Below, in pieces: positions 48,601 through 58,347 of a stretch of 64,000 nucleotides of DNA. Each line of letters opens with the position of its first letter. The first letter of the stretch is position 1. A program made the position numbers and the translations under genes. The notes beneath the pieces were generated by a model. That model saw nothing but the letters and a program-made list of their open reading frames with translations. It was not told the origin of the DNA and ran no database searches. Origin of the DNA: Bryoerythrophyllum caledonicum (Eukaryota; Streptophyta; Bryopsida; Pottiales; Pottiaceae); assembly GCA_963971425.1 (NCBI GenBank), contig OZ020517.1:188501-252500 (forward strand), in the 5' to 3' direction.

Positions 48601-51600
48601 ACAGCCTGCCGCACCGGAACCGGCCCCAGAAGACGAACGATTCGCGACCGGATCAGAGCCGGGACCGACATTTGTCCGAAGCATCATTGGCGACATTCCC
48701 GTGGATGTCCACGAGCTGTGCAGACATATTGTCTGGAGGACCAGGATCTAGGAGGGGGAGATCCGGGAGAGGCATGCCATGATAATGGCCATCTTAGAGG
48801 CAGTCGGACTGGAGGACACCACTCACCTCATCGCCCAGCTCAGAGAGATGAAGGAGAAGCACGATTCCGTCACAAGACTCGAACAGGAAAACGCCACCAT
48901 AACCAAGGTTAACACCCGGCTCTGGAGTCAGGTCCGGCAGGCGGAAGCCGCACGAGATGCAGCACAGCATGCCCGAGTGGTGGCAGAAACGAAGGTCCGG
49001 GCGGCGTCACAGTCACTGATCGATATTCGCACGGCACTGGATTTTCCGGTGGATACGGTTAACCGGGCATTACTCTACACGGCGAGCTTGGAGAAGAACG
49101 AGAAGCTCAGCAGGGGGCAGGTTATCCGATTCTTGGTAGATCACAGCCGGAAAATGGAGGGCACTTGGTCCAAGATGCAGGAGCTAGCGAGGGAGCTCGT
49201 CGCGGCCACCTCAACAGTACCAGGAGCTCCACCTCCAGTTCCGGCACCTCCTGCTTCAGATGCTGCGGGACCATCCGGAACCCAGGCAGATCCGTCTGGA
49301 AACACTGCCGGCCCGTCCGGATCCCCATCCGGTCCGGCAGCTGTTTCTCCTTCTCAACCTCCGGCCGGCCTTTCACCCAGACCTGCATCTGGAACAACGA
49401 AGTCACTCACCGGACAGTTCAATGACCTCGTGGGAACGCCGGACTTCAGCTCTCCTATGAGTTGGAATGGGGTGGCCTTCCCAAGCACGGAGAGTATGCA
49501 GAAGTGGGAATAGGTGCCAGGGAGTCAGGTAGTACCACCCTTGCCCTTCCGAATTCCCTCCGAGTCTCCCTCTCTGGGGCCACCAGTGACGGATCCTTTA
49601 CCCGGAAGCTCGGCAGCGACACCCATGGTAGTCAGCCCCAGCGGTAGCTTCCGGGACCTTCCGGACATTGAAGACCGGGCTAATGCACCATCCGGCCAGG
49701 CGGTTGCAACAGGGGACCCAGATGCACCATCCGGACGAGGTATGCCGACGCCGACCACCTCACCGGAACCACCAGCAGCCATTCCGGCGCAAACCGAGGC
49801 CGGCGCCTCTCCATCAGAAGTTACCCCTTCACGCCGTAGCAGTCGGAGGCGGAACCAAGTAACCCCGTAGAATAGGATCTTTAGTTCTAAAGGTCTGATA
49901 AGCGATTAACGATGGGGCTCAAGCTTGCACCCGGCTATCATGCGATAAGACTAAAGACAGTTTTCCTTTTAGTTTTTGAATTAGAACCGTAGAAACCGGA
50001 TCTCAGATCCGAAACTTTCGGATCTAGGTTTGAATTCCGGATTTCTAGGGATAATATCCCTTTCACTTTTAGGATAGGATTTCCCGGATTTTTAGCTTCT
50101 TAGTTCCGATTTTAGATCAGCAGTAGCGGGCTCTTAACGCAAGAGTTGTGGCCGGCTAAGGGCCTTTTTTTCTTTTCCTCAGGAATGATATTTGCTGTTA
50201 GTATATTTTCTTGCATTGAAATTATGGTGGCATGTATCATTTTGTGAATGAAGGATAGGGCCCATTGTGGTTGATGATTAGTGGAATAGTTGTGGAAGCT
50301 GAAGTGGTTCACGGATAAGCATCTAGTCTAACCGGTTGGGACTTGCTGTGGGAGAGCGCCCGGAACAGCTAAAGGAGAGGTTAGGTAGAGTCTGACGATC
50401 CTTGGTGACCGGAAGAAGCCTGGAGGGGGAGGGAGGGTACTTTAGGCGGTGGCCTGGTAGCTCCTAGGGCACGGAGATTCCGTGTGAACCCGGATTCTGG
50501 TGGCGACCGGAATTTCCCCTTACGATAGATGGAAAAGCCTGTGGTGTATGTCTAGAAGGAAGTCCAAATGCAGATCTACCCTTCACACCTCACCGAACCA
50601 CTAATTATTTCCCAGAATGTCGTTGTAGTCCGGGTGAGCCTCTGAGTGACCGTATCCGGAAGGCCTTCCGGATAATGTGAGAGAGTGCATCCGGAAACAA
50701 CAAACCAACGACCAATTAGCAGCCTAGGGAGAGTGGGTGCCTAGCCACTTAAAGTCACAAGGCAGTGGGGAATCCGGCCACTTACACAAAATAGGATCAG
50801 TGGTACCCGGCCACTCGTTTAAAAACTCCGGAAGACAAACTCCAACTGACCTTCCGGAAGTTGACAGGACCCGGAAAATAGTAGGAAACTACATTGGACG
50901 TCCGGAAGGATCCGGATAAAAAGGTCAGGCGTAAAATAGGAATACTAACTGGCGTGTGGTAGAGGGATAGCAGGTAGCTTATTTAGCATTCCAAGAAGAA
51001 ACAATAGATCTCTGTGGGAACGAATTTAGAGCGACCATGCCGGGCACATTTAGCTTCAACTAATTGCTATCCGGAGGACTACTTACTCTACAAACTGCAA
51101 CAACCCTTGTGAAGTAGGTGCCGCCAACGGCACTTACTTCAGAGGTGTCGTCCTGGCATTCACAGGGCCAATACATACTTCAACTAAACAGAACGTAACT
51201 GGTTGACATTGACCGTAATCTACATGGTGTCTTTGTGTTATGAACTCCTTGGTGGCAGATGTAAAATTATTGAAATAATTTTGCTCTTTGTGCCATGATT
51301 ATTAGGAACACATATCTGGACTCTACTAGATGAGGTAAATCTTTGCTTTGGTGCTCAGTGAGCACTAGAATAGGATAGCAGCGATTTAATCAACATATTG
51401 ATAGTTATACTGGCCTCGCACAGAGCACAAACTACATCATGATGAGGTTTCGACCTTGAAATGACCTCCAAATGAGTTGTTACGATTCTGATCCTTCAAT
51501 CCAAAGGTGAAGTCTGGCTAAATATTAGTATAGTTTTGGTTTAACTGTTGACAAAAACTGTGCATATATCAACGACTCCCTACCAATAATTATGAAGTGA

Positions 51601-53104
51601 ACCAAAATCTACACAACCCAAGTTAGGGTTTCTCTAAGGAATTTGTCACCACCTGGATTGCTTTCTCAATCGAGGATGAGTTCCCATCTATTTCCACCCT
51701 AAGCATGTTAACGCAATTCTACACAACACGACGTGACAGAGCTCGAAGTGACTATGAAACTAGAACAAACTAAAATTTTTCACTTTTTCACAACTCCAAG
51801 TTTCGGCCTCTTATCACATTAGTTCTCAAAAACACAGTTCCCGATAAACCACACGACCTTAACTTCAAAGACGTGTGCAGATCATAATGCGCTAGTTCAG
51901 ACCTCGTTCAGACCTTTCTAAGATTAAGTTTAGACCTTCGCAGTTATGATGTATGTGGAAACCTTCTTAATCAAAATGAGTAAGTCTTGCAAAACAATGA
52001 ACTTACCTGCCAAGATTTCCCTCGCACGCGATGAGGTTCGCTTCCACTGTAGCTGCGTCTGAATCTCTCCTTCGTCTGCGACAACAACAAGATTTCAGCT
52101 CCGACCCTTAAACCTCCACATCTCTTTCTTGCAAATCAACATCAACAAATTTCAAGTTCAAAACCCTATTCCAAGTTCAAAACCCTATTCCAAGATTGAA
52201 GTTGAAAACCTAATTTCAGAACCCTTTTCATAATATTACCTTCTTTCAGTTCTAAACTGTGACTACATGCAACCTTCCTACTCCACTGTTAAAAACGACC
52301 AGAAACACAACTGCGAGCATCCTCCTACTCCGCTCTCAACCACGACCTCAAACACCAACATGTGCTTTGACCAAACCCTAAATCAACCGCCTAAGTCTTT
52401 AAACTAGAGAATGAAGAATCACACAAGCTAACAATGAAGGAAAGTATTGATCCATCACTTCAACTGTAAACAACACGACTCACACTGTAATAGAGAGTCA
52501 CCAACATTACTCGCAAACTTCTCCAAGCTTGAAAACGACACAAAACTGTAAACTTAAGTTACATCTTCGAAGCTGCAAATGAAAACTACTCAATCTATTG
52601 ATTTCTTTGACTTAACTTCTAAACAATATGAGCAAAAAATTTTAGGGTTATGTCATCAAGTAAAAGGAACAAAAACTTCTTGTTTTAACTTCTAGTTCTC
52701 ACGGTATAATTTAGAGAGTAAATATCTTGTCGCATTTATTGACTTTACATGTACTAACGTCTAGAAGGTTATTAATCATATACATTACCTGATTGTAAAG
52801 GAGGTTGCCTTGAGTATGGGTCTCCAGATGCCGTGTCTACTCCTAGTGCTGTGCTGCGACTCTCGCTTCTACTTGGGGATCCATGTTCCAGTTGTCCTGG
52901 GCCCTGGACAATCGCGGGAATACTTTCGAGGTCTACATTATCCTCTTTACTCATTTTCCCAGTCTGATCAACAAGATCGGAGAACTCTAACACTTTTGTT
53001 GTCTCACCAATCTCTGCAATTCTAGCACTCTGCTTCTTTTCTCTCATCACTTTGTTCCTCAACATGGTCTTCCTATTACTGAAACAAAACTTCTTCTTTG
53101 GCAT
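39665..53104 (-). CDS. ParB-like / DNA methyltransferase-like fusion gene of the giant element (11 exons, probably inactivated)
   Basis: I read 11 GT-AG exons: 53104-52789, 52075-52007, 44560-44486, 44417-43788, 43707-43512, 42655-42236, 42150-41116, 41039-40698, 40595-40328, 40244-40043, 39881-39665; about 1256 codons. The N-terminus is basic (MPKKKFCFSNRKTMLRNK). Residues ~215-360 look like a ParB/sulfiredoxin-type domain (IDIPLCRMKEVLAVRP, then YVWDGNHRLK at ~310-320). An Ala/Glu/Lys coiled coil follows. From ~915 comes a permuted N6-adenine/N4-cytosine methyltransferase pattern: motif-IV-like NLIIGDFPDG, then KPGSLVLDAFASTG + NSIHACKDIGRHIVALEQD (motif I and next strand). Motif IV is atypical (usual form D/N-PPY). 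One base seems missing just after DGNHRLK near 43,930 and an in-frame TAA lies at 40506-40508, so this copy is probably dead. Exon phases agree at every junction except that missing base. Confidence 0.6.
42730..43400. repeat. intronic tandem repeat with GTGCCGCYARCGGCAC palindromes
   Basis: Units of roughly 100-130 bp, each with a near-perfect 16-bp palindrome (42989, 43117, 43244, 43371; degenerate versions near 42732 and 42797) and GCCACTTGCACCTYMAAAAGG-like sequence. It lies inside the intron between exons 5 and 6 of the minus-strand gene. The palindrome recurs elsewhere in the 22-kb element (44908, 45954, 51118, 55946). Confidence 0.75.
44600..47240. repeat. satellite-rich part of the 7.4-kb intron 2
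   Basis: Several simple arrays. TGGTTTCACGAGTGAACATC-type repeats cover 44625-44795. CATACATGTACGTCTG-type inverted pieces lie at 45275-45355 and 45655-45680. A (GATTCAT)n array spans 45470-45555. A 12-bp CTTCCTGTCCAC array spans about 46140-46325. Two copies of the TTTGGTAGGA..GCCGCCAACGGCA unit occur (44885, 45943). ORFs across these arrays are not genes. Confidence 0.7.
47246..51102 (+). mobile_element. solo LTR of a related gypsy family, with 5-bp target duplication
   Basis: Starts TGTGGGAAACTG, ends AAACTGCAACA, flanked by ACCCT on both sides (47241-47245, 51103-51107). It interrupts a copy of the TTTGGTAGGACCCTTGTGAA / GCCGCCAACGGC repeat, so the empty site is readable. Inside is the two-ORF module in the same order and relative position as in the 4.7-kb LTRs. 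There is no gag, pol, primer site or second LTR. A solo LTR of 3.86 kb is the simplest reading. The duplication could also be read as 9 bp (ACCCTTGTG). It lies in intron 2 of the methyltransferase-like gene. Confidence 0.65.
47657..49513 (+). CDS. diverged copy of the LTR two-ORF module
   Basis: The upstream ORF (~364 aa) has the core LTDPDARLVMAFVNPIFHPE and VDWAAIIDEQIDRMVKN. This aligns with TDPRARRVFAFLVPILYPEK and VNWAIIVKDVVIRL of the gypsy LTR ORF, followed by the same acidic, Ser-rich and basic succession. The downstream ORF (~245 aa) opens with a coiled coil and has ALDFPVDTV...SRGQVIRFLVDHSRKME, aligning with ALRFPADVV...SSKRVIAFVMEQTVKVE. Its tail is Pro/Ser/Gly-rich and coding-like composition continues to about 49,870. 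It lacks the PALCTP repeats. Function unknown. Confidence 0.6.
51108..52006. other. remainder of intron 2, no gene seen
   Basis: AT-rich intronic DNA. Begins with the right half of the palindrome unit interrupted by the solo LTR (palindrome at 51118-51133). Nothing else supported. Confidence 0.4.
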
Positions 53105-53727
53105 TCTCTCACTGTTACCAATGACTCATTAGTTTACATCCTAGCCAAACCACTTAACCAATTGAGGCAAACGTATCTACCAGTATACCACATCACTACC
53201 AAAAGATTATTGACTAAGCTGCAATCAAGATTTCCCATACTCATCTTATATTGCCACCACAGTCACCTCCTTAACTGATTAAATGATGAACCCTCGGCGA
53301 GATTTCTATTACTATGCATCCATCACCTTTAACTGAATTAGATAACCACAGTTCCTATTCTAACATATAGCCGTCTTTACAACACTTTATTGGGCTTACG
53401 TCCAAGATGTATCGTATTTACTGTAATCTTCTAAACCGTCCAGCCCGCCAAAAAGGATCCCAATTCTTAATTTTAATCAATATCTGACGTTGTTCCCTAC
53501 TGATCCAAAATAAGAACATAGAGCACGTGGCTCAATTTAATACACGATGGCGCCACTGAGAACCAATTATCAATTCTCGCTCTATTGAATAGGTGCATTT
53601 AACCCCTCCGTTTATTACCACGTAATTACCTTGACCTTCAGGCTCTCGAGTGAAACCTATATAAGCCTCTACATTCTCTTGTTTCTTCCTCTTCAAACTC
53701 TGTTGTGTTGATGGTTTGGTTATCGTC
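53105..53727. promoter_or_regulatory. shared divergent promoter of the two giant-element genes
   Basis: About 620 bp separate the start codons of the methyltransferase-like gene (minus, 53104) and the transposase (plus, 53728). A TATATAA box at 53658-53664 fits the transposase gene, predicting a start near 53,690 and a very short leader. An out-of-frame ATG at 53711 precedes the in-frame ATG at 53728. No clear TATA box was found for the minus direction. Confidence 0.5.
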
Positions 53728-56700
53728 ATGGCTACTATTGAGGATCATCTTGGCCAGAGTGTACTCATCCGAGGAGATGTGCAGGAAGTACCTATCTCGT
53801 TCCATATATCTGAGGATGGATACGCAGTTGTAAAGTCTAGTCGACTAGCTTCACGATTTCAGCTAGCAGAGAGAGGCTTGCACATTGATAAGGATGTTCA
53901 TTATAAGGAGAGTGGAGAGATTTCCCATACTATAGCTCAGATCTCTAGTATGTGTGAGGATTGCGAAGTGTGGTTGTTGAAATCAGGAGAGTACCGAGTG
54001 TATGGGACAAGGATTAGTGAATCTGGTACTCGATCTGTAATGTTGACGCCTAGACAACCGTCAATTGTTGCAGAGGTGACACCGCTCTTGTCTAAGGTGA
54101 AAATTGAACCCACTGAAGATACCATCCTTATTCTCAGTGACAACTCTGACACAAAGTGCTTCCCTAGTACCCTAATTAGCACATTTTCAAAGTCGGAGCC
54201 TAGTCCACACATTCTGATTGCGACTCCTTCTGTTTCTGCAGGCCCTTCTCGAATGAAACCACCCTTTGCATCGTCTAGACTAGCTCCTGCTAGTATAGTG
54301 GAATGCCTCCGAAATCTCAATACCCGTCAAAGAGCTAGGTCGGTATTGAGTAAATTAGATTATACTGCCATGACAATAGAACAAGTGAACGTTCTTCCTG
54401 TGACTTTTGACGGTGACCGGATCTTTGAGCTTCCCTCACTAGGAAACTACACGCGATCGTCTAAGGCTGGTCTTTTGGAGGGGATGGACAAAGCTTATGA
54501 CGGTAATGCCTGGACCCGGACAGTCAGGTCCCACATTAAGTCCGAGTACAATCTCACGTTTAGAATGTCCTCTTGTTTGGGGAATCTCCAGTGCACCAAC
54601 CCCACCTACGACTACCTGAGTCGAATCCATCGCACTTCTCCCAGGAACGAAACTGAATGGGAGGGCACCGCGGACTCTCCCTTTAATCCTGGTTGTGACC
54701 CCCCTCTTAACTCCACTCTCGTCTGTTCGGTCTGTCGGACCCCTCCTACTTGCTTAAGAACGTGTCCCGCTAAAATCAATTATGTCCTCGGCCAGAGTCA
54801 TCAGAGTCGAGCGTGCGTCCATCTGGGATTCCACAGTCATTTGATTAGGACGGGAATTTGCAGGGAATCAGCACACATACTCAAGACTCGCATCGCAGAG
54901 CAGGTTGAGAGGACACCTACTGCAACAAACTCGTCCATTGTCCTCGAGGCGAGCAAGGACTATCTTGGAGAGTTACTTCTCTACCCTGATGGTGTTACAA
55001 AGAAGACGTTGAGTTTTGTTGAACTTGTCCCACTCCTAGACAAATTCAAGCAGATGTCCTCTCCCAGTATCCGGAACGAGGTGACTACTTTTAGGCACCT
55101 CCGCCGTTACGGTAAACAGGATAGCATCACCAAGCTCAGAGGTTCCAGCAACTGGGCCTTTGTACAAGAAAACCGCTTTCCGGGGCAAGGTAAAGAAGAT
55201 GACAAGGTATTCATATTCAAGATGTCAGAATTGGGACCAGCGAGTGGCGTCGACCTGGTGAATCGAATGCAACCTGGAGGTGATTTGGAGGAGTTGTGGA
55301 TGATGTTTGACCACGTCAAACGCCACAAGACATGGACTACGATGGCATGTCATGTGTACGACTCCACGTACTGTCGAGTGATGACAATCTCTGTATGCAA
55401 CATGATGTCCGAAGACGCCAATGCCCAAGTGCTATTCTGGAAGAATCTCAACGCAGTTGCTGCTGGTCACGACGTTGAAAATCCCAATTTCAAGGGATTT
55501 ATGGCTGACAGCGCCCAATCAAACTGGATTGCAGTGCCCATAGTTTATGGAAATGGCGACAAGACGATCCCTATGCCCAACCGGGAACGCACGTGCCTTT
55601 TCCATTGGGTCCAATCTTTGGAAAAACACACATAGGCAAATATCAGGGCAGACCTACGAGATCAACACAAACGGCTCTGCAAACAATATAAGGATTCTAA
55701 GTCGATGGAAGAGGCTGAAACGAAGTACCTTGCAATCCGCTCATGGTGGTTATCATCAGGAGCAGCAACAGAGGAGGGCCTCCCACGTCTTGATTTGTGG
55801 CTGGCGTTCTGGCATTTTCGATACAGACAATGGGGGGGCTTTATGGAACTCGTAAGTCTTCTGCACTTGTTATTCACCTTCATATATTTTTTCAGCCTTA
55901 CTCTTTTCCTATGATCATGAATACCCAATGTACCCTTTTATGAAGGTGCTGCTAACGGCACCACTTTCAAGGTGGTCATTGTAAGAGTGTATGGTGACAA
56001 ACCTGTACCCCACGTCACATAATTATTATTTGGAGCTAACATCTTGTCGTCTTCGCAGAATATGTCCCTATCCGAGTTGGCGGAGATGCCTTCCTGCAAT
56101 CTTGCCGAAACCATCCACAACAAGTGGTTGCAACAATCAGGCAAAAGAGGCAATGATTTGTACGTGGCAACCGTCGATGACATGGTACGTGCCTTCATGC
56201 AAGTTGTTGGGTACTATCAATTTCTAAAGGGTGAGAAGGCCGGGACCGGACCAACGAAGGAAGAACTTCGACTACGTACCGCCCAACGTACAGCAGAGCG
56301 GTCTGGAAATGCAAAAGTTCTCCACGCGGCCCTCGCCAACATGCCTGGCGCTGCCACCTTCTGTACTCGTGAACCTCATCTTGAAGGTGAGGAAGTCTTC
56401 CTTTCTCTAAAACGAAAGGCTGACCTTCCTCCAGGTTCAGAATTTGACTCCCACCGACCTGATAAGATTAGTGTATCACGGCCTCGGGTCAGAATACAAC
56501 AAAGTAATCGCAAAATAGTGGACTTGACCAAGGAAGACTGCCCCCAGGAGTTGGATGCAGTGCCAGAGGTTGAAGACAACGTCCCGTCTAAGACTCCACC
56601 TTCTTCGCCTCGAATTCAGCATGTCAAAGCAGTCCAGGAGATCGTCTACAATGAAAGGCAGTGGCATATTGCTAGACTCCACAGCCGATCTGCAAAAAAA

Positions 56701-57510
56701 TGTTTTGCTCAACAAGCGCAAACGAATAAGAAATGCGTTGCCATGATCATCCAAGATGGTAAGCCCACCGCGGCCCCTACGTACATTGATATCATGGATA
56801 ACTTTAGGAAGGCTAGGGAAGAGATAATGCAATTCTTCTTTTGCAACGACAACATTGAGCGATGTGTGAAGGGCACAAGACGGAGGTGGGTAATGACCAG
56901 GCCACAAGTACCAGACGTGTGGCCTATCAAGATGGGAACGAACCTCACAAAGAAGGAGATTCTAGCCTTGGAGAATGCAGGTTTTTGCCTAGCTAAACAT
57001 GTGGAACTTTCCCCTCGAAAGCTTTTTGTTGACGAAGTCGCCTCCCTGGATCTCAAGGCCTATCCTACTCCTTCCAACCTTGACGAGCACCCTAAGAAGA
57101 GGTATGATAAAAATATCCGCAGGAATGCCAATGCACCTACTACTAAGCAGCTCAACAGTTGCGCTTCTGCATTGTCTGTTGTTGGTAAGATTTGTAGGAT
57201 TCGTATGGTTCCCCCTAACGCATTGGGTTGCATTGTCACCTTCGAGTCCAAATCCATTTCACAAGTATCAAGGTATTTGGTTACCATTGGACAGTTTCCA
57301 AGCTGCGATTGTTCAGCATTTACAGAGATGTCGAAGAAGTCACTTGGAAAACGTGGGGCGTGGACATACTGTAAGCACTTATACTACATCCTCAACATTG
57401 TTTGTGGACTAGATCCGGAGGTAGATGTCTTCATCCACAGTCCTAGTTTTAGCTGGTACGAGATTATGCGGATTCTCCAAGTTCTGCTTCTAAAACATTA
57501 TGGTCCTTAG
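53728..57510 (+). CDS. MULE-type DDE transposase with SWIM zinc finger (one internal stop)
   Basis: Two exons, 53728-55851 and 56059-57510 (GT-AG, phase 0), about 1191 aa. Cys/His-rich region at residues ~283-370 (CLGNLQC, CSVCRTPPTCLRTC, HLGFHSH) is reminiscent of GCM/WRKY-like zinc DNA-binding folds in such transposases. Catalytic core: CHVYDSTYCRVMTISVC (D545), KGFMADSAQSNW (D594) then ERTCLFHW, and CNLAETIHNKWLQQSGKRG (E725). SWIM finger near the C-terminus: C1124-D-C1126 ... C1146-K-H1148. The ATG at 53728 is chosen because the open frame begins upstream without an ATG. A TAG at 55633-55635 interrupts an otherwise continuous conserved frame (KHT / ANIRADLRDQHKRLC), so this copy is probably inactive unless read through. 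The class is clear; subfamily not assigned. Confidence 0.8.
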
Positions 57511-58282
57511 TAACCTCAAGTGTATCAGAACTTTATATTGTACTATTGCTCATTTATGAGAATGCTGTGAGACTACAAGGGCCACAGCCAGTGAGTTTTG
57601 AATAACATACCTCACTACTCTAAACCCTGCATGCACCATTTGATGATAGAAAATACTTCCCCGCTACATTATACCCAATGCCCTCATCTATATCACTTTC
57701 TCTTGTCCATCCACGCCCTAAATCCTCAACCCTAAATACCACCTATACCTACTTCCTATTCTAAATTCTCTTTCTCCCTATTTATCCCTATTCCAAACTC
57801 TCCATCTCTCTACTAATCTCAAAGTCTGTCTCTCCAGCTGTTCCTAAACCTGCTTATCCGTGTCCATAAAGTCTCTTCATCGTAATTTCCCTCATTCTCA
57901 ATCCTCTCCATCCTGAACTTTCCGATTGTTTTATTGTCCTTATCCAGAACTCTCAATAATTCTCCACGACCATAGATTATTCCTCTCCATCCTAAACCCT
58001 AAACTAGACAAGGGCATCTCCTTAATTGTCTCTTTCCAGACCTCTCCCTCACCGTAATCATCCACATCCGGACCTCTCCTTCTCCCTAACGATCCATAAA
58101 CCTAAAACCTTTAGTTCTTTACATGCAAATGTACGGAGTGTTCCATCGTAAATTTTTACAAAAATAACTATAAGCACTGAAACTTTTGCTATTTAATCCA
58201 CGGTAATAGGTCCAAGTTTTATATCAAAATTAGAAATATCTTCATCAAAAATTATTATCCTTTACTTTTTTCTCTAACTTTT
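57511..58282. other. right flank of the giant element, no gene seen
   Basis: C/T-rich with many CCCTAAA and CTCTCC motifs, then AT-rich toward the end. Holds the probable 3' UTR of the transposase gene. No ORF worth listing. Confidence 0.4.
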
Positions 58283-58347
58283 TGGCTCTGGGCTCATGTC
58301 CAAAGGCTCACGGCTCACGGCTCAAGGCATGCAAAAAAGCTTTCCCC
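58283..58347 (-). repeat. right terminal inverted repeat of the 22-kb element
   Basis: Reverse complement reads GGGGAAAGCTTTTTTGCA then TGCCTTGAGCCGTGAGCC, matching 36340-36404. Confidence 0.75.

Larger units (their letters stand above)
36340..58347. mobile_element. 22-kb giant DNA transposon with inverted ends, carrying DDE-SWIM and ParB-methyltransferase genes
   Basis: The insertion interrupts one LTR of a young gypsy element, so its limits are defined by comparison with the intact LTR. Left end inward: GGACGAAGCTATTTTGCG then TGCCTTGAGCCGTGAGCC. Right end inward: GGGGAAAGCTTTTTTGCA then TGCCTTGAGCCGTGAGCC. Similarity continues about 60-65 bp with GTGAGCC heptamers. Flanks GCCCGGATC (36331-36339) and GCCCAAATC (58349-58357) could be a 9-bp duplication as in Mutator-like elements. 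The LTR's own 15-bp repeats make this uncertain. Cargo: two divergent multi-exon genes, a nested TTAA element, a solo LTR and several satellites. Confidence 0.75.

Noticed and set aside
53716-53727. Transposase start upstream of 53728
   Set aside because: The frame is open there but has no ATG; the ATG at 53711 is in another frame.
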